DNA of 16,223 nucleotides from an uncultured Zoogloea sp. Lineage in GTDB: Bacteria; Pseudomonadota; Gammaproteobacteria; Burkholderiales; Rhodocyclaceae. The notes below the pieces were generated by a model. The model was given only the letters and a program-made list of their open reading frames with translations. It ran no database searches and was not told the origin of the DNA. The number at the start of each line of letters is the position of its first letter. The first letter of the stretch is position 1. The translations under genes and the position numbers were made by a program. The DNA lies in assembly GCA_937967645.1 (NCBI GenBank), contig CALBTT010000122.1:1-16223 (forward strand), in the 5' to 3' direction. Shown in pieces: positions 1 through 7,547 of this stretch.

Positions 1-428
1 CCGCCAAGGAAGGCGGCAAGAGCATGCAGCAGCTGCTCGCCGACATCGCCGAGACCGGCTCGGCCCTGCGCAACACCGGCGACGCGGGCCTGAAGGATCT
101 GGCCGATGCGCTGGGCGACGGCATCGCCGCCCTCGACGAAGCCACCCACTGGCTGCTCGCCAACTACGACAGCAACCCCCAGGCCGCCGCGGCCGGTTCG
201 GTGCCCTTCCTCAAGCTCACCGGCATCGTCGTCGGCGGCTGGCTGATGGCCCGTTCCGCCCAGATCGCCGCCGGCCGCCTGGATGGCGCCGACGCCGGTT
301 TCTACAAGGCCAAGCTGGCCACCGCGGCCTACTTCGCCAAGCACGTGATCCCCGAAGCCAACAGCTACCGGGACGCCATCGTGAATGGTTCGGCCGAGGT
401 GCTGGCCCTGGAAGAAGCCCTGTTCTAA
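1..428 (+). CDS. acyl-CoA dehydrogenase, C-terminal fragment (5' end outside window)
   Basis: This is the last 141 residues of a protein whose reading frame is open from base 3 and ends at TAA 426-428. The visible part starts AKEGGKSMQQLLADI and is almost entirely helical, with the pattern of the extra C-terminal helical domain of long (about 590-600 residue) FadE-like acyl-CoA dehydrogenases. These FAD enzymes make the first alpha,beta double bond in acyl-CoA and hand electrons to electron transfer flavoprotein. The FAD-binding core and the catalytic glutamate lie outside the window, so chain-length preference cannot be judged. The ATG at base 24 is internal and not a start. The next gene on the same strand, ETF-QO, accepts the electrons that this enzyme class releases, which supports the assignment. 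Confidence 0.82.
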   Translation, partial: AKEGGKSMQQLLADIAETGSALRNTGDAGLKDLADALGDGIAALDEATHWLLANYDSNPQAAAAGSVPFLKLTGIVVGGWLMARSAQIAAGRLDGADAGFYKAKLATAAYFAKHVIPEANSYRDAIVNGSAEVLALEEALF

Positions 429-441
429 GCACCGAAACCCT

Positions 442-509
442 GTAGGGGCGGCTTCAGCCGCCCCTCAGGTGCTCGATCGAAATCCGCGGGCGGCTGAAGC
501 CGCCCCTAC
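442..509. repeat. Inverted pair of REP-like palindromes
   Basis: Two copies of the same 22-base unit (442-463 and 488-509) face each other as exact reverse complements. Each copy is itself a palindrome: 444-453 pairs with 456-465 around a 2-base loop, and 488-495 pairs with 498-505. A 24-base spacer separates the copies. The core, GGGGCGGCTTCAGCCGCCC, resembles the REP palindromes scattered between genes in gamma- and betaproteobacteria, often in such head-to-head pairs. It sits between two same-strand genes and could attenuate transcription or protect the 3' end of the upstream mRNA. No T-run follows, so I do not call it an intrinsic terminator. No other copy was seen in the window. Confidence 0.8.
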
Positions 510-551
510 CGCCCCGACAAGAAACCTCCCCCTACACCGGAGACAGCAGCA

Positions 552-2183
552 ATGACGCGTGACGCGATGGAATACGACGTGGTGATCGTCGGTGCCGGCC
601 CCTCGGGCCTGAGCACCGCGATCCGCCTGAAGCAACTGGCCGACAAGGCCGGCGCCGAGCTTTCGGTGTGCGTCGTCGAAAAGGGCTCCGAAGTCGGCGC
701 CCACATCCTGTCCGGCGCGGTCATCGAGCCCCGCTCGCTGGAAGAGCTGTTCCCGGACTGGAAGGAACGCGGCGCCCCCCTCAACACGCCGGTGAAGGAG
801 GACCGCTTCCTCTTCCTCACCACCGACAAGGCCTACAAGCTGCCCACCCCGCCGCAGATGCACAACGAGGGCAACTACATCGTCAGCCTCGGCAACGTGG
901 TGCGCTGGCTCGGCCAGCAGGCCGAGGAGCTGGGCGTGGAGATCTACCCGGGCTTCGCCGCCGCCGAGGTGCTCTACCACGCAGACGGCTCGGTCAAGGG
1001 CATCGCCACCGGCGACATGGGCCTCGAGAAGAACGGCGAGCCCGGCCCCAACCACCAGCCCGGCATCGAGCTGCACGCGCGCCAGACCGTCTTCTCGGAA
1101 GGCTGCCGCGGCTCGCTCACCAAGGGCCTGTTCAGCAAGTTCAATCTGCGCGAGGGCGTCGATCCGCAGACCTACGGGATCGGCATCAAGGAACTGTGGG
1201 AGGTGCGCCCGGAGGTACATCAGCAGGGCCTGACCCTGCACACCGTGGGCTGGCCGGTATCCAGCGACGTGTATGGCGGCTCCTTCCTGTACCACCTGGA
1301 GAACAACCAGGTGGCGGTGGGCTTCGTGGTCGGGCTGGACTACAGCAACCCGCACCTGTCGCCCTACGAGGAGTTCCAGCGCTTCAAGACCCACCCGGAG
1401 ATCCGCAAGTTCTTCGAGGGTGGCCGGCGCATCGCCTACGGCGCGCGGGCCCTCAACGAAGGCGGCTTCCAGTCGGTGCCGAAACTGAGCTTCCCGGGCG
1501 GCGTGCTGGTGGGTGACACCGCTGGCTTCCTGAATGTGCCCAAGGTGAAGGGCACCCACATGGCCATGAAGTCGGGCATCGAGGCCGCCGAGGCGATCTT
1601 CGCCCACCTCACCGCCGAGGGCCAGACCGGCCACGAGGTGCTGGGCTACCCCGAGCGCCTCAAGCAGAGCTGGCTGTGGGACGAGCTGTACCAGGTGCGC
1701 AACATCCGCCCGAGCTTCCGCTGGGGCCTGTGGGGTGGCATCGCCTACAGCGCCATCGACACCTTCCTGCTGAAAGGCCGTGCGCCGTGGACCCTGCGCC
1801 ACCACGCCGACCACACCCAGCTGAAGAAGGCGTCGGAATGCGCGCCGATCGTCTACCCCAAGCCGGACGGCAAGATCAGCTTCGATCGCCTCTCGTCGGT
1901 GTTCATCTCGGCCACCAACCACAGCGAGGAGCAGCCCTGCCACCTGCGCCTGAAGGACGCCTCGGTGCCGATCAGCACCAACCTGGCCCTCTACAACGCC
2001 CCGGAGACCCGCTACTGCCCGGCCGGCGTGTACGAAATCGTTGAGGACCCGAGCGGGCCGCGCATGCAGATCAATGCCCAGAACTGCCTGCACTGCAAGA
2101 CCTGCGACATCAAGGATCCGACCCAGAACATCGATTGGGCCGTGCCGGAAGGCAGCGGCGGCCCGAACTACCCGAACATGTAG
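552..2183 (+). CDS. electron transfer flavoprotein-ubiquinone oxidoreductase (ETF-QO)
   Basis: This 543-residue protein is a full-length ETF-QO. It is a membrane-associated FAD and 4Fe-4S enzyme that takes electrons from reduced ETF and reduces ubiquinone, linking acyl-CoA and amino-acid dehydrogenases to the respiratory chain. The N-terminus has the Rossmann FAD motif VVIVGAGPSG (residues 10-19). The C-terminus has the cluster cysteines C489, C512, C515 and C518, with the CLHCKTCDIKDP segment typical of the family. The ATG at 552 is preceded by GGAGA (539-543) with 8 bases of spacing. A second in-frame ATG at 567 (MEYDVVIV) is a possible alternative and would also leave the FAD motif intact. 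The gene follows an acyl-CoA dehydrogenase, fitting a beta-oxidation electron route. A long open frame on the opposite strand (465-2258) is a codon-bias shadow. Confidence 0.96.
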   Translation: MTRDAMEYDVVIVGAGPSGLSTAIRLKQLADKAGAELSVCVVEKGSEVGAHILSGAVIEPRSLEELFPDWKERGAPLNTPVKEDRFLFLTTDKAYKLPTPPQMHNEGNYIVSLGNVVRWLGQQAEELGVEIYPGFAAAEVLYHADGSVKGIATGDMGLEKNGEPGPNHQPGIELHARQTVFSEGCRGSLTKGLFSKFNLREGVDPQTYGIGIKELWEVRPEVHQQGLTLHTVGWPVSSDVYGGSFLYHLENNQVAVGFVVGLDYSNPHLSPYEEFQRFKTHPEIRKFFEGGRRIAYGARALNEGGFQSVPKLSFPGGVLVGDTAGFLNVPKVKGTHMAMKSGIEAAEAIFAHLTAEGQTGHEVLGYPERLKQSWLWDELYQVRNIRPSFRWGLWGGIAYSAIDTFLLKGRAPWTLRHHADHTQLKKASECAPIVYPKPDGKISFDRLSSVFISATNHSEEQPCHLRLKDASVPISTNLALYNAPETRYCPAGVYEIVEDPSGPRMQINAQNCLHCKTCDIKDPTQNIDWAVPEGSGGPNYPNM

Positions 2184-2279
2184 TTTGCATGTAACTGCAG
2201 TACCCGGGGGAGAACAGCACTCACCCCAAGACCATAAACATAAGAAATCACCTTCCAACCACCTATCCAGGAGGACAAC

Positions 2280-2591
2280 ATGTCAGCGGAGATCTACAAG
2301 CGAGTGCGGGCCAACCCCCGCTTCTCGGAACTGGAAGGCAAGCGCAGCCGCTTCGCCTACCTGCTCACGGCCATCGTGATGCTCACCTACTACGGGATGA
2401 TGATGCTCGTGGCCTTTGCCCCGGAGGTGCTGCGCACGCCCCTCTCTGAGGGCAGCATGCTGACCATCGGCGTGCCCATCGGCGCCACCATCATCATCGG
2501 CTCGTGGCTGCTCACCGGCTGGTTCGTCAGCCGTTCCAACGGCGAGTTCGACCAGATCAACAATGAAATCATCCGGGAGGCCAGCAAGTGA
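2280..2591 (+). CDS. DUF485 family small membrane protein (YjcH-like)
   Basis: This 103-residue protein has two predicted membrane helices (about residues 25-45 and 57-80), a short basic N-terminus (KRVRANPRFSELEGKRSRF) and an acidic, polar C-terminus. This is the DUF485 pattern, and its genes are typically found directly before ActP-type acetate/solute symporters, as with E. coli yjcH-actP. The biochemical role of the family is not established; an accessory role for the symporter is inferred from constant linkage. The start is well supported by a full AGGAGG at 2269-2274, five bases before ATG. Its TGA stop (2589-2591) overlaps the symporter start, so the two are probably translated together. 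Confidence 0.93.
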   Translation: MSAEIYKRVRANPRFSELEGKRSRFAYLLTAIVMLTYYGMMMLVAFAPEVLRTPLSEGSMLTIGVPIGATIIIGSWLLTGWFVSRSNGEFDQINNEIIREASK

Positions 2592-4258
2592 TGAACCCCA
2601 GACACCTCCTCGGGGCCGCCCTGCTGGCCCTGGCCGGCCCGGCCGCCCTGGCGGCCGACGCCGTCGCCGCCGCCCAGAAGCAGCCCCTCAACCTGACCGC
2701 CATCGGCATGTTCTTCGTGTTCGTGGTGGCCACCATGGGCATCACCTACTGGGCGGCCAGCCGCACCAAGTCCACCGCCGACTTCTACACCGCCGGCGGC
2801 GGCATCAGCGGCTTCCAGAACGGCCTGGCCATCGCCGGTGACTACATGTCCGCCGCGACCCTGCTGGGCCTGTCGGCGATGACCTTCTCCAAGGGTCTGG
2901 ACGGCTTCATCTACGCCATCGGCTTCTTCGTCGGCTGGCCGGTGATCCTGTTCCTGATGGCGGAACGCCTGCGCAACCTGGGCAAGTTCACCTTCGCCGA
3001 CATCGCCTCCTACCGCCTCGACCAGGGCACCATCCGCACCTTCGCCGCCTTCGGTTCGCTGACCGTGGTGTGCTTCTACCTGATCGTGCAGATGGTCGGC
3101 GCCGGCCAGCTCATCAAGCTGCTGTTCGGCCTGGACTACGCCACCGCGGTGGTCGTGGTGGGCGTGCTGATGGTGATCTACGTGACCTTTGGCGGCATGA
3201 TCGCCACCACCTGGGTGCAGATCATCAAGGCCTGCCTGATGCTCTTCGGCGGCACGGTGCTGCTCTTCCTGTCCCTCGGTGAGTTCGGCTTCAGCCTCGA
3301 GACCGTGGCCAAGAAGGCGGTGGAAGTGCACAAGGACGGCATCAAGATCATGGGCCCCGGCTCCCTGATGGCCGACCCGGTCACCGCCGTGTCCCTGTCG
3401 CTGGGCCTGGTCTTCGGCACCGCCGGCCTGCCCCACATCATGATGCGCTTCTTCACCGTGCCGAACGCCAAGGAAGCCCGCAAGAGCGTCTTCGTGGCCA
3501 GCGGCTGCATCGGCTACTTCTTCATGGTGGTGTGCGCCCTGGGCCTGATCGCCATCGTCATCGTCGGCACCAACCCCGAGTTCTACGAAGGCGGCAACAC
3601 CGCCGGCAAGATGATCGGCGGCGGCAACATGCCGGTGATGCACCTGGCCAAGGCCGTGGGCGGCAACCTCTTCCTCGGCTTCATGTCTGCCGTGGCCTTC
3701 GCCACCATCCTCGCGGTGGTGTCCGGCCTGGCCCTGGCCGGCGCCTCGGCGATCGCCCACGACATCTATGCCCGCGTGATCTGCAAGGGTAGCGCCAGCG
3801 AAGCCAAGGAAATGCGCGTCTCCAAGATCGCCACCATCGGCCTCGGCGTGGTTGCGGTGCTGCTCGGCATCCTGTTCGAGAAGCAGAACATCGCCTTCCT
3901 GGTCGGCCTGACCTTCGGTATCGCCGCCTCCACCAACTTCCCGATCCTGATCCTCTCCATGTACTGGCGGGGCCTGACCACCCGCGGCGCGCTGCTGGGC
4001 GGCCTGGCCGGCCTGATCTCGGCGGTGACCTTCGTGGTGCTGTCCAAGGCGGTGTGGGTGGTGGTGCTGGGCAACAAGGAGGCACTGTTCCCCTACGAGC
4101 AGCCGGCCCTGTTCTCGATGCCCCTGGCCTTCTTCTTCACCTGGCTGTTCTCGGTCACCGACAGCAGCGCCCGGGCCAAGACCGACAAGTCGGGCTTCGA
4201 CGACCAGTACGTCCGCTCCCAGACCGGCATCGGCGCGGCTTCGGCCAGCGCCCACTAA
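2591..4258 (+). CDS. actP: ActP-like sodium:solute (acetate/short carboxylate) symporter
   Basis: This is a polytopic inner-membrane transporter of the sodium:solute symporter family, about 555 residues, near the 549 of E. coli ActP. A cleavable-looking signal segment (RHLLGAALLALAGPAALAAD) precedes roughly 13 membrane helices, as in ActP proteins. Diagnostic stretches are YWAASRTKSTADFYTAGGGI, IAGDYMSAATLLG and the glycine-rich GLPHIMMRFFTVPNAKEAR. ActP-type proteins import acetate and similar small carboxylates with a cation; the exact substrate cannot be read from sequence. Start choice is ambiguous: GTG 2588 sits 7 bases after GGGAGG (2575-2580), ATG 2591 sits 10 bases after. I prefer ATG, which overlaps the DUF485 stop as TGATG. 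The gene ends just before a strong terminator at 4302-4326. Confidence 0.92.
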   Translation: MNPRHLLGAALLALAGPAALAADAVAAAQKQPLNLTAIGMFFVFVVATMGITYWAASRTKSTADFYTAGGGISGFQNGLAIAGDYMSAATLLGLSAMTFSKGLDGFIYAIGFFVGWPVILFLMAERLRNLGKFTFADIASYRLDQGTIRTFAAFGSLTVVCFYLIVQMVGAGQLIKLLFGLDYATAVVVVGVLMVIYVTFGGMIATTWVQIIKACLMLFGGTVLLFLSLGEFGFSLETVAKKAVEVHKDGIKIMGPGSLMADPVTAVSLSLGLVFGTAGLPHIMMRFFTVPNAKEARKSVFVASGCIGYFFMVVCALGLIAIVIVGTNPEFYEGGNTAGKMIGGGNMPVMHLAKAVGGNLFLGFMSAVAFATILAVVSGLALAGASAIAHDIYARVICKGSASEAKEMRVSKIATIGLGVVAVLLGILFEKQNIAFLVGLTFGIAASTNFPILILSMYWRGLTTRGALLGGLAGLISAVTFVVLSKAVWVVVLGNKEALFPYEQPALFSMPLAFFFTWLFSVTDSSARAKTDKSGFDDQYVRSQTGIGAASASAH

Positions 4259-4301
4259 GGGGCACGGCACAGCGTTTCTTCCTCCCCCTCGAGGAATCTT
4301 C

Positions 4302-4326
4302 GGGCGCCTTCGGGCGCCCTTTTTTT
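4302..4326 (+). terminator. Rho-independent terminator after the actP operon
   Basis: A perfect 7-bp stem, GGGCGCC (4302-4308) with GGCGCCC (4313-4319), closes the exceptionally stable C(UUCG)G tetraloop. Seven T residues follow (4320-4326). It lies 44 bases past the symporter stop. On the minus strand there is no T-run, so it would act mainly on the plus-strand operon, although a convergent gene ends at 4385. Confidence 0.93.
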
Positions 4327-4384
4327 GTCCTGGCATACCGCGCGCGACTCCCCGCCCCCACCGGTCGGGCGATACGCGCAGCCG

Positions 4385-5449
4385 CTAGGCGGAGCGTGCC
4401 CCCTGCTCCCGGCGGGGCGTGCCGCAGGCGTGGCAATAGCGCGCGAAGGCATTCTTGCGCCCCTCGCAGTGCGTGCAGCGGTCATGCAGGCAGATGCCGC
4501 AGTGGGGACAGAAGTCGATGGCAGGATCCTTCAGGTCGACCGGCCGCTCGCAGCCCGGACAGACGCCCTTGGCCAGACGCGCCAGCGCCAGGTCGTAGTC
4601 CAGCTCCTGACGACGCTGGCTGTCCGGCATGGCTTCGGCCTGCCGCTGCCGCTCCAGATAGCGGTTCAGGGCCAGGATGGCACAGCGCCCTGTCAGCACC
4701 GTCACCAGGATGCCCACCCCGTAGCGCACATAGCCGCCGTAGCTGGGCAGGTAGGGCACCAGCTCGACGAAGAAGGCAAACAGCGCGAAGAAGATGAAAC
4801 CCCACACGAAGGGCCACCAGGTGCTCTTGCGCTGCCTGGCGAACAACCAGCCCGCCACGACCAGCAGCGGCAAGGTCAGCGCCAGCCGGTACAGGAAGAC
4901 ACGCAGCTCGACGGCGCGCTGTTCGACCGCCATGCGCTGGCGGGCGACGTCCTGCAATCGGCCGAGTTCGGCCACCGCGACGTCCCGGGCCTGCTGGGTA
5001 TCCAGCGCCACCTGCTGCTGTGCCTGCACCGCCTGCCGGGCAAGGTTCTCCAACTGCTTCAGCTCCTCCAGCCTGCGGGTGCGCGCGATCACCTCCGGAT
5101 CCTGGTCGGTGCGCTGCGTCGCCCGGCGCGTGGCCAGCCAGTTGGCCAGGGTCTCCCGCTCGGCCTGCACCGTGCCCTGGGCCTTGTTGAGCTGCAGATC
5201 GGCCTGGCTCCGCGCGGCGGTGATCTGGCGCTGCGCCTGCTCTGCCTGCGCGATCCGCTGACGGAGCTCCACGGCACGCGCCCTGTCGGTGGCATCGAGG
5301 AAATCATCCAGCTGCAGCGCCACCTCGACACGCGGCAGATCATCGACGATGCGGCCTCCCAGACCGATCAGGAAACCCGCAAACACGATGGCCACCACCC
5401 ACAGGCCGCGACGGAACCAGGTTTCGGACAAACGCAGGGTCTTGCTCAT
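4385..5449 (-). CDS. membrane protein with coiled coil and C-terminal double zinc ribbon
   Basis: I do not recognise a named family. The protein is 354 residues from ATG at 5449 (MSKTLRLSETW), preceded by GGAG with 6 bases of spacing. The frame stays open further upstream, but that part is low-quality and overlaps the csp terminator. In order: a membrane helix (17-35); a long Gln/Ala/Arg-rich segment (about 50-180) that should form an alpha-helical coiled coil in the periplasm; three membrane helices (186-203, 212-230, 241-261); then a cytoplasmic tail with four CxxC knuckles (C297/C300, C314/C317, C325/C328, C339/C342), i.e. two zinc ribbons. Topology is inferred from hydrophobicity. Such an arrangement suggests a scaffolding or sensing role at the inner membrane, but no function can be assigned. 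It lies downstream of csp, separated from it by that gene's terminator. Confidence 0.8.
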   Translation of the reverse strand: MSKTLRLSETWFRRGLWVVAIVFAGFLIGLGGRIVDDLPRVEVALQLDDFLDATDRARAVELRQRIAQAEQAQRQITAARSQADLQLNKAQGTVQAERETLANWLATRRATQRTDQDPEVIARTRRLEELKQLENLARQAVQAQQQVALDTQQARDVAVAELGRLQDVARQRMAVEQRAVELRVFLYRLALTLPLLVVAGWLFARQRKSTWWPFVWGFIFFALFAFFVELVPYLPSYGGYVRYGVGILVTVLTGRCAILALNRYLERQRQAEAMPDSQRRQELDYDLALARLAKGVCPGCERPVDLKDPAIDFCPHCGICLHDRCTHCEGRKNAFARYCHACGTPRREQGARSA

Positions 5450-5739
5450 CGAGATCTCCGCACGGGGGAAAGGCAGTGCATCGAGGATGCCCCCACCTTC
5501 ATCTGCAGAGGCGGGGACAGGGGATGAGGCTGGATGGTGCCTGAGCATCCCGGGGCCGTCCATGAAGGCGCGGCCGGGCTTCGCCCGCGCGTCCCCCAAT
5601 GCAGGTGCGGCAATGCAGGCGCAAAAAAGCAAAAAGCCCGGATAACCGGGCTTTTTGCTGGGGAAGTCAGGCTCCGTAGAGCTCGCTTCCAGAGGCTCCA
5701 CCAGGCCAGCCAAAAGGCCGACCGGCTTCGCTCCGCGAA
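5450..5739. other. 290-base intergenic region between csp and the zinc-ribbon gene
   Basis: The csp terminator (5621-5659) is the only structure I can support here. The promoter for the zinc-ribbon gene must lie between about 5450 and 5620 if that gene is transcribed separately, but I see no convincing -35/-10 pair. No small coding sequence with a good ribosome site was seen. Confidence 0.5.
5621..5659 (-). terminator. Intrinsic terminator of the cold-shock gene
   Basis: A perfect 14-bp stem, AGCAAAAAGCCCGG (5628-5641) with its complement (5646-5659), encloses a 4-base loop. Read on the minus strand the stem is followed by TTTTTTGCG (5627 downward), giving a U-rich tail directly after the hairpin. 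The A/T-rich outer stem gives a partial T-run on the plus strand as well, so it may work both ways. It lies 80 bases past the csp stop codon. Confidence 0.9.
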
Positions 5740-5946
5740 TTAGTCAGCGGCGCGAATGTTGGAAGCCTGCTGACCCTTCGGGCCAGTGGTGATGTCGAAG
5801 GTCACGCGCTGGCCTTCGGCCAGGGTCTTGAAGCCAGAGCCTTGGATCGCGGAGAAGTGAGCGAACAGGTCGTCGCCGCCGCCTTCCGGGGTGATGAAAC
5901 CGAAGCCCTTAGCGTCGTTGAACCACTTCACGGTACCAGTTGCCAT
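5740..5946 (-). CDS. cold-shock domain protein (CspA family)
   Basis: This 68-residue single cold-shock domain protein is a small five-stranded beta-barrel that binds single-stranded RNA and DNA and melts mRNA structure. RNP1 is KGFGFI (residues 13-18) and RNP2 is DLFAHF (26-31). The start MATGTVKWFN is family-typical and the length is normal. Upstream on the minus strand GAGG precedes the ATG by 9 bases. The frame is open far upstream (to 6276), but the extra N-terminus has no cold-shock similarity and is probably the 5' leader. Whether this copy is cold-induced or constitutive cannot be told from sequence; many Betaproteobacteria carry several csp genes. A strong terminator follows, so it is probably monocistronic. 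Confidence 0.97.
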   Translation of the reverse strand: MATGTVKWFNDAKGFGFITPEGGGDDLFAHFSAIQGSGFKTLAEGQRVTFDITTGPKGQQASNIRAAD

Positions 5947-6296
5947 GTTGAATATCCTCAAAAAAATAAAAGCAGGGACATGCCCCGAAGGTAGGGCGAA
6001 GCTCAAGACGGCGGGGTGTGAAGGAAAGACTTCCGCAGGACTGCGGTGTACTGAACCAGCCAACAACAACACTACTTGAAGATCGCGAGACGTACTTTGC
6101 ACTGTATCCGCGGGCAACGCAAACACTATTTGCAGAAAATACTGCCAAATGTCGTATCCGGCTGGCCTGCGACAATCGACCGCAACCTCCGCGCCCCCGG
6201 AAAAGGTGAAAATTCCGGCTTCACATCGAAGCGTCGCACGCGCTCCACGCCCCGGCCCCGGCCATCCGCCAGGCACGCTTCGGAGATAATCCCGGG
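5947..6296. promoter_or_regulatory. Divergent control region between csp and regB-like kinase
   Basis: This 350-base non-coding stretch separates two divergent genes and must hold both promoters. It is visibly richer in A/T (notably 6050-6150) than the flanking coding DNA. The part near csp probably encodes its mRNA leader; csp leaders are often more than 100 bases, which I infer here rather than see. I could not find a sigma70 -35/-10 pair that I would defend for either gene. The one specific candidate site is the RegA-type dyad at 6169-6183. No tRNA or small CDS was seen. Confidence 0.55.
6169..6183 (-). promoter_or_regulatory. Candidate RegA/PrrA binding site
   Basis: On the minus strand this reads GCGGT, five bases, GTCGC. 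RegA/PrrA sites are described as degenerate GCGNC/GNCGC half-sites in inverted orientation with variable spacing. The GTCGC half fits exactly and the other half has one mismatch. It lies 113 bases before the start of the regB-like gene, where autoregulation is plausible. Such short G/C-rich motifs occur by chance often in DNA like this, so it is only a candidate. Confidence 0.3.
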
Positions 6297-7547
6297 ATGC
6301 ACAGATCCTTGCCCGCGCCAGCCAAACCTGCCGATGCCCTGCAACGCCTGATCCACCTGCGCTGGCTGTCCAGCGCGGCCATGCTCGGCGTGGTGGTGCT
6401 GATTCCCTGGCTGCTCGACCTGTCCCTGCCGGGCCGTGCCCTGCTGCCGATCCCCGCGGCCCTGATCGTCATCAACCTGCTCAGCCTGCTGCGCGCCCGC
6501 CGGCTCGACGAACTCCATCCCTTCGAACTGTTCCTGCAGCTGGCCATCGACCTGGGTGCCTGGAGCGTCTTCCTGTACTTCACGGGCGGCGCGACCAATC
6601 CGCTGATCTCCCTGCTGCTGCCCATCGTCGCCATCGGCGCGGCCACCCTGTCGCCCCCCTTCGCCTGGACCCTGGCCAGCCTCGCCGTGGCGGCCTACTC
6701 CATCCTGTGGGACTTCAATGAACAGCTCGACATCTACGACTCCGGCCTCGCCGTGCATTGGCACCTGGCCGGCATGTGGCTGACCTTCGCCGTGTCGGCC
6801 GGAGTCATCGTCTGGTACGTGGTGCGCATGACGGCAGCCATCCGCAGCCGTGACCAGGCCCTCGCCGAGGCCCGGGAAGCGCGCCTGCGCAGCGAACGCA
6901 TCGTCGCTCTGGGCAACCTGGCGGCGGGCGCCGCCCACGAGCTGGGCACCCCGCTGGGCACCATGGCCATCGTCGCGGGCGAGCTGGCACGCAATCCCGC
7001 CCTGGACGACGACACCCGGGCCGATGCCGAGCTGCTGCGCGAGCAGATCGGCCACTGCAAGGCCATCCTCGGCAACCTGACCCTGCGGGCCGGCAGCCTG
7101 CGCGCCGAAGGCGGCGAGGCCATGGCCGCCGACGCCTGGGTCAATGGAATCATCGAACGCTGGCGCAGCCTGCGCCCCCACGTGGCGCTGGCCGTCCAAT
7201 GCGACTGCGGCCCCGCCGCACCGCGGCTGATCGCCGACACCACCCTCGAGCAGGCCATCCACAACCTGATCAACAACGGCGCCGACGCGAGCCCCGACGG
7301 CCTGGCCTGCGAGGTGGCCGTGGACGCGGAACAGCTGCGCGTGCGAGTGCTCGACCGGGGCCCCGGCATGCCCGACCGCCCCCTGCCAGCCATCTCCCCG
7401 GAAAACTCCGGCAAGGGCCTCGGCATCGGCCTGCTGCTGGCGTTTGGCGCCGTGGAACGCTGCGGCGGCCGGATCCAGTTCAGCGACCGCCCCGGTGGCG
7501 GCACCATCGCCACCCTCACCCTGCCTCTCTCCGCACTCAGACCATGA
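6297..7547 (+). CDS. regB: RegB/PrrB-family redox-sensing histidine kinase
   Basis: This 416-residue membrane kinase resembles RegB/PrrB/ActS, which senses the redox state of the quinone pool and respiratory chain and phosphorylates RegA. About six membrane helices fill residues 20-180. The segment FTGGATNP (95-102) matches the quinone-sensing GGxxNPF loop, with Leu instead of Phe following. The H-box is AAGAAHELGTPLGTM, with phospho-acceptor His214. Exactly 40 residues later lies Cys254 (EQIGHCKAIL), the same spacing as His225 and the redox-active Cys265 of Rhodobacter capsulatus RegB. The N-box (HNLINNGADA, 322-331), G1 (DRGPGMPD) and G2 (GKGLGIGLLL) complete the ATP domain. The ATG at 6297 has a weak GGAG 11 bases upstream. 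Its stop overlaps the regulator start as ATGA. The symbol rests on family resemblance; the name in this organism may differ. Confidence 0.9.
   Translation: MHRSLPAPAKPADALQRLIHLRWLSSAAMLGVVVLIPWLLDLSLPGRALLPIPAALIVINLLSLLRARRLDELHPFELFLQLAIDLGAWSVFLYFTGGATNPLISLLLPIVAIGAATLSPPFAWTLASLAVAAYSILWDFNEQLDIYDSGLAVHWHLAGMWLTFAVSAGVIVWYVVRMTAAIRSRDQALAEAREARLRSERIVALGNLAAGAAHELGTPLGTMAIVAGELARNPALDDDTRADAELLREQIGHCKAILGNLTLRAGSLRAEGGEAMAADAWVNGIIERWRSLRPHVALAVQCDCGPAAPRLIADTTLEQAIHNLINNGADASPDGLACEVAVDAEQLRVRVLDRGPGMPDRPLPAISPENSGKGLGIGLLLAFGAVERCGGRIQFSDRPGGGTIATLTLPLSALRP

Noticed and set aside
465..2258. 597-codon open frame on the minus strand across ETF-QO
   Set aside because: It is opposite a clearly conserved gene, its translation is Val/Ala/Leu/Gly/His-rich with no domain, and such frames arise from GC-biased third positions.
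2390..4336. 648-codon open frame on the minus strand across DUF485/actP
   Set aside because: The translation is His/Gly/Gln/Glu-rich low-complexity sequence opposite an unmistakable transporter. It also runs through the actP terminator.
6076..6160. TTGAAG and TTGCAG as -35 boxes for regB
   Set aside because: No acceptable -10 hexamer stands 16-18 bases downstream of either.
5740..6276. 178-codon extension of the cold-shock protein
   Set aside because: The added 110 residues have no cold-shock similarity. MATGTVKWFN at 5946 is the standard family start with a ribosome site.
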